DNA of 64,000 nucleotides, from positions 372,001 through 436,000 of the forward strand of contig ML769397.1 of NCBI GenBank assembly GCA_009733575.1, read 5' to 3'. The translations under genes were made by a program, and so were the position numbers. Below the pieces are notes generated by a model. The model ran no database searches. It worked only from the letters and a program-made list of their open reading frames with translations, and had not been told where the DNA came from. Positions 25,790 to 38,579 of the stretch are shown here, piece by piece; the first letter of the stretch is position 1; every line of letters begins with the position of its first letter. Source of the stretch: Gymnopus androsaceus JB14. Taxonomy: Eukaryota > Basidiomycota > Agaricomycetes > Agaricales > Omphalotaceae.

Positions 25790-26501
25790 AGGGCGACTGG
25801 GTGTTAATCCACCAATTAAGATCGTACTTTGCGGTCTGCACCAACGCATCAGTAATAACATTATAAATGTGCATCGCCGGCGGACCCAATGCCACTAGAG
25901 CTCCAGGTCTAATAACCTTCGGGAGAATCACTCCTGCACAATTTTTAGGGTATTCCCGAGATAACCTAGGGTATTTTTCACCGTAAAGGTAAACTTCCAC
26001 ATCCATGGCCCTGGCACTTGTTGGTGAAAACAATCGGTGTGTGTTCAAGTTCGGGATCCTCTTGAGCAACAAGGAGAAGTGCTTCAACCAACTGCTTGGC
26101 TTCGATTTGATTTTCGGGAGTGCATAGCATCCTCGTCGTGGGAGGCAAAGACGATTGAGCGTTGTGGGCTTCGCATATTGCTTTTTTCAAGAACTGGGAG
26201 TCCTGTATGGTATTCTATAGGCAAACAGTTCGATGTAGAAATCAAAAGTGGATGTGCTACAGCAAGGATGTCAGAATTCGAACTTGAAGGCTCCTGCTCC
26301 TCATATACCTCGTCGGTGGTAGTGAAGGAGGTCAATGGGACCTCACTCTCTGAGAGATAATTATAATAAAGAGCTTGAATATCGTGGACATTCCCATCTC
26401 CCATAATATAGTATGACGATGGTATTGTGAGGGTGATGTTATTTTCTATACCTTGCGAGTTGTCTCGCATTGACATAAAGAGCTGCAGCAGAGAGACGCA
26501 T
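25790..26501 (-). pseudogene. Decayed copy of the small secreted protein
   Basis: Paralogue of the gene at 24080-24852 in the same orientation. Matches in order: signal peptide MRLSAAALYVN, IMGDGNVHDIQALYYNYLSES, SFTTTDEV, FASHDEDAM, QIEAKQLVEALLLVAQED, then CAGVILPKVIRPGALVALGPPAMHIYN. The pieces lie in different frames: breaks occur near 26220 (the intron is mostly gone), 26145 and about 26010-25945. No continuous product can be read, so this is a pseudogene of a recent tandem duplication. Confidence 0.6.
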
Positions 26502-26614
26502 TTGTCTCGTTGCCAGCAAGGCTTGTGTTTGCTATGTGGAGGTTTTACCAGAAAGAATCCTAGCTATATTTTATCTTATCCTACGGTATCTTCAAACTCT
26601 TTCCCTCCACAACC

Positions 26615-26720
26615 ATGGACATGGACTATTCCACTTTTGAAACCAGCTACCTCGCCGAAAGACACAATCACGGTAATTATTTTCCCGCTAAGCTCTTTCG
26701 GAGTCTATACACTCTCGAAC
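26615..26720 (+). pseudogene. Truncated copy of the SnoaL-like gene
   Basis: Starts MDMDYSTFETSYLAERHN and continues NYFPAKLF, aligning with the first ~35 codons of the gene at 25030 (MDSSALEAHYRRYISYLNDR...), with a deletion of several codons. After about 26720 similarity stops. It stands 113 bp from the decayed secreted-protein copy in the same head-to-head layout as the intact pair. Confidence 0.5.
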
Positions 26721-28826
26721 CAGAGAATGAAGTAGATTGCTTTTCTCCAAGGGACGAGGTATCGGAGGTGGGCGGAGGAGTATACGTTATGTACTCTGCT
26801 ACCCATTTATTCACCGTCTGCTTCTAGGACACTATAGCGTCAGCATGGGAGAATGCTAGTTGTATTCTATCAGCGAGACTCCTCGGCTGAGCGGTATCAT
26901 TCAGTTGTTTCTACTGCTACGAGAAACTGGATATATTCTGACTGTATATGAAGTGTTTATTCAGATCACTTTCATACGCCAAACACGACATTTCAGTGAG
27001 AAAAAATACGAAGAAGAAGCATATTTATACTGTCGCTCACCAGGCATTTATATGTCTCACATTTATACAGGTACAGGGACTGAGCTAACGTCTTATGGTA
27101 ATCGATATTTAGTAGGTATCCGAGTCGGCGGTGGAAGCTACGTGTACAGCATCGTGATATTTTTACATAGCTCATTCATGTTATGATTTTGGACACTCTG
27201 AACCAGAGTACTCGAGAGCTGAGTGAGCCGATTGACTTTTTACTTCCAGTCCGCCTGCAATGACGCAATTCCGGCTACTTATCGGCCCTGAAATATGATG
27301 GGCGTCTATTTGCCTTTCTTTGGAAACGGACGACACCCTGCATACGGGCGAAAATGGCGGACCCGAACGAGTCCGATGAATACAACACGAGAGGAGCTGA
27401 GCCTGAGAGAGCCCCGCGGAGGTCATGGGATAAGATTTTACGCGTGCAACTGAGGATAAGGATGAAACTTCAGCGCTCGCCTGAGCTCACAAGCGACCTT
27501 GAATCCATATCCGATTGCGTTTGAAGTCGCAAACCAAACGCAAACCATATGGCGAATCGATCATAGGCGCTGAAAGATTTGTGTATGCAGGGTCAGGTCT
27601 TCTGCCAGAGCAACATTGCGGGGTAATTTGCAATTTATTTATACGTTACATCCGGCTTCCTCTTGAGCCGATACTTATCTTATCTATTTTTCTTTCTTTC
27701 TTTCAGGCTCCTCTCAGGCTCTCAAGTTCTCATTCATTTACTTCAACTTTCTACTATGACCAAACTAGGTATATCCGTACTTCCCCATAGTTCTTTAACA
27801 TTTTTGGCGTGAAAAACGATGTAAGCTAATTCCATTACAATTTCATCCAGATAAGGGAAAAGGGAAGGGCCTATCTAAGTCCTCCGACTCCGTTGTACTA
27901 AAAATCTCGCTCTCTTTTGAAGTTGATAGATTAAATAAAGACATCGAAGCAAAAAATTTCAAATGTTCATGGGACTCTCACTGAGCTTCACTGCCTGTCC
28001 GGGTCTTCAAGGCAGAAGTGAAGGAGAAAATCCACGAACGTACCACATTAAATATTTGTAGAGGAGAAAATATCCAGCCAGCCTGTAGCGATCGACGCGA
28101 GATACAAGATTTGAGATTGAGGAGAACGGATACGGAAGCAGAAGGGTCAAGGCCGCCGGCGTGGCGACGTTGACTGTGGCAAATTACGAGTGTAAGTATA
28201 TGCGCTAGATAATAAGAGGACCCAGCCATTCTTCTAGGCTTAATAGACCACGGTTTCGAAGTGGAAGAGGAAGAGACGAAGCTCAAGTAGTGGAGCTTTG
28301 AATTACAACATTGAATCACTGGTTATCCGACGGAGAGCGGAGACGTCGAGGTTTGTCGGAAAATCGCTGGAAATCTATATTCAGTCCCAGCCTGAGCCTC
28401 AGGCTCTTCAAGCCTGCTTCGTCGATATTCGTAAATTTCACCAAGTTACGCTGTTATCGGGCACATATTTACTGTGTTTTAAAAGTACATACTACAGTAG
28501 GGCTACCAGAGTAAAACCCTGCATTACTTATTAGTATTATCTGGCCTGCCAGAAGCCGCCGTCGCCCCTCACATCTGTACGTACGTACTGTACCTAGGAG
28601 CGAAGCCTCCTCCTGTTCTCTCGTGTCGCTCTGTATTGATTACTGCAGGGCTGCTTCAACTTCCTGTGATGCCGCCGGGAACGGAGTTATGGCAATTGCA
28701 ATACTTATTTGAACCTGCGCAGGAGAGGGACGCGGAGGGAGGGAAGGGAAAATCGTTGACGATTAAGTTGGAACTCGAGTCGCTTGGCCTAGACTCTGTT
28801 CTGGGTCCTGTATTACTGATTGAATA

Positions 28827-28852
28827 TCTCTCTCTCTCTCTCTCTCTCTCTC
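28827..28852. repeat. (TC)n microsatellite
   Basis: Thirteen uninterrupted tc units in a gene-free stretch. Confidence 0.95.
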
Positions 28853-29142
28853 GTCAATAAAGGATCAAAGGGTTAAATTCAGGACTCAGCAGAAACAAAT
28901 GCGAAACAGACTACGCGCATGTATTGGTAGAGTACATATACTACTCCGTCAACTACTCAGAATATATATATAGCGGCAAATCCACATACAGTACCTCAGG
29001 CTGTAACCTGATCAATAGATACGCTTCCTTCCGAATGTTCTCTGAGTTCGACTGGGAGATCTCAATGCTCATACAGTAACATACATGGTCTAATGCCCGC
29101 ACGTAGTACATACGCACCCGTGTCGTACCCGTATGTTCCCCG

Positions 29143-29169
29143 GGAGAACGGAATGCTATTCCGTTCTCC
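29143..29169. repeat. Perfect 12-bp inverted repeat
   Basis: ggagaacggaat, a 3-base loop gct, then attccgttctcc. A perfect hairpin with no mismatch. It is not followed by a T-run, and its role is unknown. Confidence 0.9.
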
Positions 29170-31183
29170 GCACAGAATGTATTAAGTAGGCCATGGCCAG
29201 AAGCTTAAACGCTCGAGGCCTGGAGAATGGAATGGCGGATGGAATGAGAGCTACTGCGACGGTTGAGCGGGCTGAATACTTACCGACGTGAGTGAAGTAC
29301 ATACTCGAACCTCTAGGGTCCGGTTCGGATCGAATCGAATTTACTCAGAGTGGAGAATCCCAGTTCAAGCCTTAAAAGCCTGAGGGTTAACTCTGCTAGA
29401 CCGAGTCCGACTCGGAGTAATACAGTAATACAGTTAAGCTTATTTTCTGAGGGCTGAGGGCTGAGCTTCTTCAACTTACAGCAGTTCTCGGAACCGATGC
29501 GGACTTAGGGAGATAAGACGAAGATTGTGCAGAGAGACAGACAGAGACAGACTCCTGACATACACAACGCAGAAACACGGATCCGGACTCTGCGTTAACG
29601 TTGTTCAATCTTCTTCGAGTTCTCCTTTTCCAGGATTCAACAAAGTTCAATCAAGTTCCAGCTTTCAGTGACGGTGTCCTTCAAGTCCTTGTCTTTCCTT
29701 GTCGTTCAACCTGGAATCGCAACCGTAACTTCAAGTTGTCACTGGGGAGCCAATGAAGTGAATTCAACCTTGGGAACTTGAAGTGATAAATAACTTGTCA
29801 GTTAAAGTTGGAGACTCGGGATTCGGTTTACTACCGTACCCGGGCGTTATCATCTTCAAATTAATGCTGTAGAACAAAAAGAGGCTGTTATCATTGTCCG
29901 TCAATGATTATTATCGACACGATAGACTGCTGTAGAACTGTCCAATGTATGTAGAACGAAAAAAACTCTGGCTTCTCCCGCTATACCTATACCTGTAAAG
30001 CTATAAGGATAGGATAGGATCGGTTTAATTACACTTGTGTAGAAGACAGTAGAACGAAAAAGAGGCACTGGGTGCAGCCGCGCAAGTATGGCTTCTCCCG
30101 CGAGTCTTCCTCCCGCTCCCTTCAACGATTCACCCAAGCTTTCCGTAAATACCGTATGTACTACCGATTCCCCTCCTTCTGACAGTGAACTTGTATCCCT
30201 TCCCGGTGTTTCTTCAAAAATTCGAATTAAATATTCACATCCCGTGCGGCGTTGCTCCCACTGGTATGTAAATATAAGCTATGAATAATATGTATGCAAG
30301 CCAAAGGGTACGTATTGATACTTGCACTAAAAGGCTACAGCGGCGTGAATTGTCCATGCCGCCATGCGTGGTCAATGGTCGGTCGTCGACTCGTCCCAGT
30401 GATCGATAGCATGATAGATAAGTAGTAATGAGGTATATGCATATGATTGCCTCGCTCGTCATAGACTCATACTAATATACATATTCAGGTCCACATATTC
30501 AGGCAGCTCAAGTTCAGGCTCAGGAACGAACGAAACCACGCCGTCCTGGGAGACATATGTATCGAAACCATATGCATCCATCCTATGGCCATTATGACCA
30601 TGCGAGTAATAAAATCTTTCTCCCTTCCTTCCCAAGTTTACATTGAATTTGAGAGTCCTTGGAGGTCCAGGGAGGTTCCTGGACCTGAATATAATGAAAA
30701 CTTGTTCCAGTCAAAGCTTCATTGAAGAAAGGAAGCAAAGAAGGCTTGCTTCTCCCGCGCACACGCCCGACTCGGAGTCCGAGTGCATCGACTCCGAGAA
30801 CGGTTTCAGGTTTCTCCGAGTATATACTGTATGTATACGGTATATCGATTCTAGAAGGTATGGTCCGTACACAATAATATAGTAGAAAAACAAGATTGAA
30901 CAAGTGCCGATAGAAAGGCTCCATATTTACTGCCAGTGAGCGCTTTTTCGAAGTCGCCCTCGTCCGAGAACCCATTGATATTCAATGCTTCGCCTCAATG
31001 TTGCGCAACTGGGTTTTATTATTCTATATTCTATATGCTTTTGAGTCGCAAGTGTAATAAATAGTAAGTACTTTACATACATGCAGTACTACAAATAAAT
31101 TTCCGCGTCTTTCGACTTTCGACTTGTACATACAAAATTTAAAAATAAGTAAACAGCGACAAGTACCGAGGAACTTCGCAGCT

Positions 31184-31206
31184 AACAACAACAACAACAA
31201 CAACAA
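31184..31206. repeat. (AAC)n microsatellite
   Basis: Nearly eight aac units, in the gene-poor block downstream of the GATA gene. Confidence 0.9.
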
Positions 31207-32378
31207 GTCCCGACTATACAGGAAAAAAGTTGCTTCGAACGCAACGAGACTTCGATCGTGACAATGACAACAACAATTGCAACAAGTACCGACCGAAACG
31301 AAAAGCAATGAGGATAATGAATCCGAATCGAATCTCGATGAGATGACTGGGAACCTTCTGTCCGTGTAGTTCTCAGCAGTCGAGATATCGATTCGAGAGA
31401 TCGAGAACAAGGGCGAGAACAAGAACAAAGAAACAAAGATAGAGCCTGGAAAGGTAGGTATGTAGAACAAAGCAAACTAGAAAGCAGCTGTGTAGGCTAG
31501 TCCTGATATATAAACAAAACACAAAAGGATGAACGAACGAAGAACAAGAATAAGGAATAAATAAGTAGAGAACAACAACGGTGTCTTTGGAAATGAATGC
31601 CAAGTACGAGATTCATTTGGAATGGAAAACAACAGAGAACACAGAACAACGGCGTCTTTCAAAGTTTTGAAAACAAAGGAGTGCGAATGGGTTGATAAGG
31701 GAACGGAACTAGTAAGTAGAAGGAATGAGGCCTAGGGAGGTCGGGGAAAGTAGGGAGTGACAGAAGGAATGGAAGAAACGCCAGGAATGACTCGTACGGA
31801 AAATAAGGAGCGACAGTTCGAACGCCATGTATAATGAAAAATAAAATTGGAATGAAATGGAATGAAGCGAAAATGAAATGAAAATAATGGCGAAACAGCG
31901 AAAATGAAAAATGAATGGTGATTTTGGGGGAGTGAAAGGATGGAGGCAGGGAAGGTAATAAATAGTGTAGTACGATGTCGCGGGAGGAGGCATTGGATTT
32001 TGGGGGAGGAGGGGAATAGGTATGTAATAAATAGTGTAGATGTCGCGGGAGTGAGGGGAGGAGGAGACAGATCTATAGCTAGATACATACATACATAGGG
32101 AAGGGGGTGGATAAATAGAGATTATTCGCTCGACGAATACGTATACGAATGGTGGTACATACATAAATACATAAATACAACACACATTGCACAATAGTAC
32201 AGAGAAAAGCGAAAGTTCGGACGACTGAATACCGCTGGAAAGAGGAAGAGGAAAATATATCGCGTCGAAAAGAAACAAACATGAATGTGAATGTAGGGCA
32301 GGGAAAGAACGAACGAACGAATAAAGAATAAAGATAATCGCAGCTTCCGCTTGCGAACACACCTAAGTATTCGGAGGT

Positions 32379-35160
32379 CTAATCCATCATCGACCCCAAG
32401 CCCAAACCCAACCCCATCTCGCCACCATCCCCAGCACCAGTAGCTTCACCGTTCATATACTTGTTATACTCCTCCTCGCCTTGATCGCCCTCATGTAAAA
32501 TCTCACGAATGGACGAAGACCTCGAACGCCGTCCTAGTCCTAATGAGGTACTCGTACTCGACAACATCGGGGACGAATGTGGACTCGGGGAGTGGGAAGC
32601 AAGAGATAACGAAGATAGAGGTAATCGAGGAGAGTCCGAGTGTGAGTTGCTGAACCCTCCGCCTAGGGAAGACTGCGAGTGGGCTGAACGCAGCGAGGAA
32701 GCAGAGTGGATAGACGAGACAGAGTCACTCCTCTCCCTCTCTCTATAGGCTAAACCGCTAAAAGGCGCGCTGGTACTGATCGTATGGGATTTATCTCTCC
32801 TCCCAACTCCGGGTGCTCCTGAGATGGAGCCTTGAAGGAGGGATGGAGATAACGATGGAGGGAGGGAAGAACCTGAACCCGAGCCCGTGTTGGAGTCGGG
32901 TACGGGTGAAGGAGAATGTCCAGGCCCAGGGGAGGGGGAACCGCCGAGTAAAGATGGGCTTACGCTGGAGAGGTACGGTGAGTCAGTGCGGTACTGGTAC
33001 GAGTACGTGTCGAGGTTGGGGTTGGGACTAGAGTGTGGGTTGCTGTTGCTGTTGAGAATCGGGTTAGCTTTTTATCCACTTGGTACGCATAGAGTAGTAG
33101 ACAACGAACGTACTTGTGCTGCTGCTGCTGCGAATCATGGCCGTATCCGTGTCCGTGGTCGTACTCTGCGCGCTCATATTCCTGTCTCTGCTGATGCTGA
33201 TACAGATTCAAATCCTCAAACGGCGCATTTGGGAGTCGGATGCCTGCCGAGGAGGGTGGTGAAGGCGTGTGCTGCGTATGCGGATAGTTATCGTTGGGAT
33301 TGGGATTGGCGTACCCTCCTCCGACATTGTACCCATCATTGGGATGGGGATTGGCTGCGTAGGAAGAATCACTCGGGTGGTAGTCGTACGCCAAATGAGG
33401 AGGTCTCGGAGATACAGAGGGAAGTGGCTGATGACCGCCATGAAGCATGCTAGCGGGGGAGTTGTATCCCGAGGAGACTGTAGCGTTCAAACATTTCGTA
33501 TCGTTGCAGGTAGATTGAGGTGCACATGAAAATAAAAGCAAAAGCAATCAGCATTTCGTTCGATTCATTTTGGTTTCGAGAGGAAAGAGGATAGAGGATA
33601 ATGATACAGACAGAATTCGAATCAATCAAAGAGTACACTGGGAATGAAGGAAGCATGGATCTCGGATAAATATGTATAGACAGACGAACGAAGCCAAGTG
33701 AAATAAGAATAATAAATCGAGGTATCGAAGGAGACAGTTTTTTGGTATTCGGAATCGGTATTCTGTACGTGGTGTGTGCGGTGAGGTATAAACAAAGGCA
33801 AACATCCCGAGCCCCTAAGCAACCGTAGCCCTCTTCGTCGGAGTCGTCTCGGTGATACTAGGCATGCTGGGCACACTAGGCAAAGACATGTCGAGTTCGT
33901 AGGAGGTGGAATCTGGCGGCGAGGCCGAGTTTGAGGAATGCAATGACCGAGGTGAGTGATGGTCCATGTATGGCGATTGGTGTTGTTGGTAAGGCGAGAG
34001 AGATTGAGGCTGCATGTATGGTGAGACTGAGCCTGTGTTATGGTGATACGGCGAGCCGTAGGAAGGACCGAATGTTGGCGAGTTGGATGGAGAAGAAGTG
34101 TATCCTCCGTTGGCGTTGGGTGGAGGCAGCGAGTGCTCGAGGTATGGGTAGCCAGGGTTCGGGCTTTGGTACAGGACTGGTTGGGGAACGAAGAAGTTGG
34201 CAAAACGTAGGTACAAACGGAAAAAAGCAAAGCAAAGCAAAGCAAAGCACTGCGAATCTCACTCACCATTATCATCCCAATCACTTGTGCTGCCCGCACT
34301 ACTCGAGACACTACTCCTCCTGCTCCCTCTCATTCTGCCATATCCACCCAGGCCCACATCGACACTCTCCTTCTTGACCAGCTTTGCTGGACTCTTTGGG
34401 CTCGTCTTGGCATTCTGCGTCGGTGCAGCACTGCCGTTACTCACACTGCCCTTCCTAGCTTTGCCACCCGCCCTCAGTTCGTCAAATCGCAGCGGTCGCG
34501 GCCTCAAATGCGTGCGCTCATAAAGCCCGCACTTGTTGCACACGATTTTGCCTGGATTCAGTGTGGAGCGACGCCATGAGGGTGGCTCGGTGGTGTGGCA
34601 GTTGAAGCAGCGACGGCGAAGGTACTGGGTTTCTTTCGATGCGGCGTCGTCTGTGTGTTGGATGGGTAGGGGAGGGGGGAGGTGGTGTCCAATTCCACCG
34701 TGCGCGTTGAGTGTTCCGTACGTCGACGGGAGTGGCACACCTGGAGGTGGTCCGTATTGTTGTTGCTGGGGCAGATAGCCGTGGCCGTAGTACCCTTGCG
34801 GTCCACTGGAGGGAACGATGTACTGCTCGTGAGGATACTGAGAGGGGTAGCTATTCGGTGGAGTGGCGGCATCGTGTCGAACGTAGGGAACGTTGCTCGC
34901 CGTGGCATGTGAGGATGATTCAGAGGCTGTGGCTGTTTAAACCCCTCATCGTTTGGCTGCTGTTGTTCATGGCCATACAGTTCTTGCATTAGCGAACCAC
35001 GGTAGACACCAGGTCCCGTTAACACACTGTTGGGTGCCCCATCTTCAAGGTAGATTTGAGCGGTGTCGGAGCGAGGAGAGGGGGTACGAGGGGCTGATGT
35101 GGATGAATCAGAGTAGGACGTGTATCCGTCGAATGAGAGCGTGTCCATGTCGGAGAGCAT
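32379..35160 (-). CDS. GATA-type zinc-finger transcription factor (two one-base frame breaks)
   Basis: DNA-binding regulator, probably nuclear. Exons modelled: 34267-35160, 33824-34176, 33114-33477 and 32379-33048, about 760 residues. The single finger CFNCHTTEPPSWRRSTLNPG...KIVCNKCGLYERTH has spacing C-x2-C-x19-C-x2-C, with the basic tail RPRPLRFDELRAGGKARKG. The N-terminus is Ser/Thr/Pro-rich (GYTSYSDSSTSAPRTPSPR), then Tyr/Gln/Pro-rich. The long C-terminus is Ser/Pro/Tyr/His-rich and ends in EILHEGDQGEEEYNKYMNGE and a Gly/Leu repeat. One base is missing near 34885 (between ATFP and YVRHDAATPP) and one at the exon 2/3 junction (RAT to VSSGYNSP). Correcting both makes the exon sum a multiple of three. 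If the junction is wrong, the factor ends at 33815 and 32379-33547 is a separate Ser-rich gene. Confidence 0.75.
34224..34248. repeat. (AAAGC)5 microsatellite in intron 1 of the GATA gene
   Basis: Five aaagc units inside the 90-base intron 34177-34266, between the finger-bearing exon and the Tyr/Pro-rich exon. In the sense strand it forms a pyrimidine-rich tract before the acceptor. Confidence 0.85.
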
Positions 35161-38100
35161 CGCGAGGAGGAAGAGGAAGAAGGTAAGGTAAGGTTAGCCG
35201 GCGAAGAAGCAAGTTGTTCCTTCGGTCGGGTAAAGATACTTATCCGTCCACTAACACTTACACTTAAGTATTATACCCGGTCTTCGGTCTTTTTCTTTTT
35301 TTTTTTCCAAGGGCCTAACGGCAAAAGTATTCATTCAATAAAGCGTAAACACTTTTTGGACCGTTGTTTCCTTTTATGGAGGGACCAATCGAATCGCATA
35401 TCCATATGCATACGCGATGGAAAAGAGAATCCTTCCAAGGAACATCCCCTCGCGAATTTCCGGCTCAAATAACGCGCATGGCTGTATGGCAGTGCACTAC
35501 CCTCCCATAGGCCAACCAACCTGGTTTCCGGGGTCAGTGGGACAGTTGAGCGTCAGAGTTTTTTTGTACTTACGTTACTAGATCGGAGATCTGCGGCATC
35601 GGCACACTCAAATCTCGATTCAAATTTGCTCTTATCTCTGACAGTAGTTTCAGTCTTTTTTCGCCCAAACCGAATTTACGCGACCCGGAAGCAGTTCTAC
35701 CGTTGTACGTACGCGTGACGCAAAGGCAAAAGCCCTGAATAGGAAAGAGCCTCGAGGACCCCAGGCACACTTTGACCCTTGCCCTTTTGTGCTTTCTTGT
35801 GGTCTTGTGTGGGGTCCGCCTACAGTAGGTCCGTTCTTTTGGTTTCTGGTTTCTGTCGGCGGTGAATGGAAAGGCGCTATGTTTTTGGATTAGCAGTAGT
35901 ATCGACGACCTCTTCAGATAGATACGTATGTAGGTTGAGTTGGGTAGATGACGGAAGGACGGAGAGGGCGGACCTCGAGGCGCGTGGTGGAGATATTGCA
36001 AATTGTTCACGCACGCGTACGCGTTCATATCCACCTATCTGAGGTATCTCAATGATTATGCACTCCCTTTGCTTCCCTTCAGGAGCAACTCCAAGACTCG
36101 GACCTCTGGTAACCCAAGTTGGAGTATAGAGGCCAACGTGTCTGGCGGGGCGGAGGCGGAGGCTATGGTCCGTGAGGAGTGTCAAACTCAGCTACCTCCA
36201 TAGCTATCCTAATCCCAATTCAATACATCCATCTTGATTCCTGAATCCTGTTTCCAAATCGCATCCCTTTTGCTTTATTTTTATCGAGGGTATCAATTTC
36301 GCAGTATGGAGGTGTCTGGCAGAGGCGGAGGCTATGACTCCGTGGATGGAGTGTCAAACTCAGACTCCCTCTCCTATACTACTGTTGTATAACAGCTACA
36401 ACAACGTACAGACGTATGTATGTACAGTATCGAGGCTATCCATCCTTTCACTGATTTCATTATGATAATACACAGCCCTCCCTCGATTCCTCAATTCCTA
36501 CAGTATGTTTCTCATTGACATCGTCATTGCCCTTCAAGTTTTACACTCCTCGCAAACGTCAACGTACAATACATATCATCGATATGTCTCTTACAGGTTT
36601 GGTTTTTTTTCTTTCTTTCTTTGCGTTACAGACTTACAGTGCTTGTGGTTTATGGTTTAGTGTTTATTAGTGCTGTTCCGACTTCGAATTCGATGTTCGG
36701 TAGTAAGTTGGCGTTGGTGTTGGCTGGGTACAGCCTCTTCCGACTCCTCGATTCCTCGACAAGACGCGAAAGCCTAAGGCAACAGATCTAAGAAAGTCCG
36801 TTCGCCGTGCGGCGATGCAGTGATGACTAGTCTATGATATGACTCTGTCCAACTATCCTTCCACTTTGGTATTTTAGTATTGTGGCAGATCTCTTTGCGC
36901 TTGGAGGAGGCAGTGAATAGGCTTCGAATTCCTGGTACACCCTATTCCTCTGAAACTCTGAAACATTGACGAACAAATCCAAATCTCTACTATATATGTA
37001 TAGAAGAAGTATATACTACTGATAGAACTAACTAATCCGCTCGTAACTTCATTCATCTGAACACAAAGACAGGTAGTCGAGGCGGCGTCCATTTGGCCTT
37101 CATTCTCCATTCTCTGAATCTCTGAGCTCGATTAGGGATTAGGGGGAGAAACCGAAGCCGGTGACGTCTCTACAATTCGGGAACTAAGTACTAGCTCGCT
37201 AGCTAACTGACTAACTCACTAGCCAAGTATAACTCCGCCTATAGTATATCGCTCAGATACTTATAGTGCCTTCATTATAATTAAGTAGTAGGATAGAGTA
37301 AGATCAGCTCGGGGTGCCTTCAACACAAATTCAGAGCAAGCTGCGCGAGTATACACTACACTAATGAGGGAACAAGGACACGGGAAGCAACAAGCCGAAT
37401 CGGGTGCCGTTTTGTTCGCTCATTCATCTTCCGTTGCTAACTTTGTCTTGATTGATTCCTGATAATGAACGATAAACGAATCAATGAATCTACAAACTCA
37501 ACTCAAGTGAAGGACCAAGGATAGGGGGTGGAGACGGAGATTGGAGATGAGGGCTTCTGAAGGAAGTATGTAAGTCCGGTTATCAAACTAATCGCCTACA
37601 CTCACGGCTATACAGGACTTGGTGCAAGGATACATATCTATTTCACTTACTCGGTGCACAGTTACAAGTTATACTTTGACTCACGGTTATACAGGACTTT
37701 GGTCTGCAAAAGATGCATCTTCGACTCTTCCTTCGACGTACTGGTGCACCACGCCTAATGTAGGCCGCGGTGCATAATGCACTGCACCGCCAATTATAGC
37801 TACAGCCTGAGTCTACAGCTATGATACGTCACGGCTATCACATTTACACCCTCACTCTCTTCGACGCGACAGCTCTCAGCCAAGAAGAGTGTAGCCTCAA
37901 TAGCTAATACACGCTCTATCGACTCCATCGACTCCAAGTAGAGTATATTGGTATCCGTGGACATCGACACTGGCAAATTGGCAGTGGCATCGAAGCTCCA
38001 ACTTGGCCTGTAGATGTATACGATATACGATATCCTAGTTTCGGTTCAACAACTCCAAGACGGTCCTTTAGTCTAGCAACTGCGATACACCGACACCGGC

Positions 38101-38542
38101 TCCGATATTCTGCCTTCCACTCTAGTCTAGTCTATATTATAATTAGTTCTCTTATCGAGCTACTTGGGGAAATATAGTACTGTAGGATACAACTGCGAGT
38201 TGCGACGCTTCCCTCCGACGGTCCCTTCGCAAATCCAAATCCCCGAGGGCAAAAACCGATCTTCTATGTACAATGTATCCAGACTGGCATTTCTTGCGCG
38301 TTTCTTCCATGGCCAGGTTCCAGGAGTATCGATATCATACATTGTAAAAATACAATGTTCTTCCTTCCCTTCCATGGACCGTTTCCCAACCTCCGACGGG
38401 GTAGATAAGTACTGGGTACGCGCCTTGAAAGGGCACGCGTCGCGATCGGTCTTTTTCGATCGTTCTAATGGACAAGGTGGACTAGGGGTTTCAGAGTCTT
38501 TCGGATTAATATTATCCTTTTTCTGTTTTCTGTTCTGATTCA

Positions 38543-38579
38543 AACTTTTTTTCAAAAAAAAAAAGTTTTTTTTTTTTGG
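38543..38579. repeat. Facing T/A/T homopolymer tracts
   Basis: A T run, then c, then an A run, then g, then a T run of about 12. The A and last T runs can fold on each other as a pure A-T hairpin. Confidence 0.8.

Larger units (their letters stand above)
26721..32378. other. 5.7-kb gene-poor region
   Basis: No gene that I can support. The stretch is rich in short TA-type palindromes (gtatatactgtatgtatac near 30819), repeated gactccgag/ctcggagtc words (29399-29418, 30769-30800), a perfect hairpin at 29143-29169 and microsatellites. Long minus-strand frames at 31.0-32.4 kb are low-complexity (Ser, Phe, Leu, Tyr) and lack splice logic. The last part is probably the 3' UTR of the GATA gene. Confidence 0.5.

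Noticed and set aside
31709..32362. Long minus-strand open frame (217 codons) rich in Ser, Phe, Leu and Tyr
   Set aside because: Low-complexity composition, no domain, and it lies in the purine-rich downstream region of the GATA gene. Judged to be chance.
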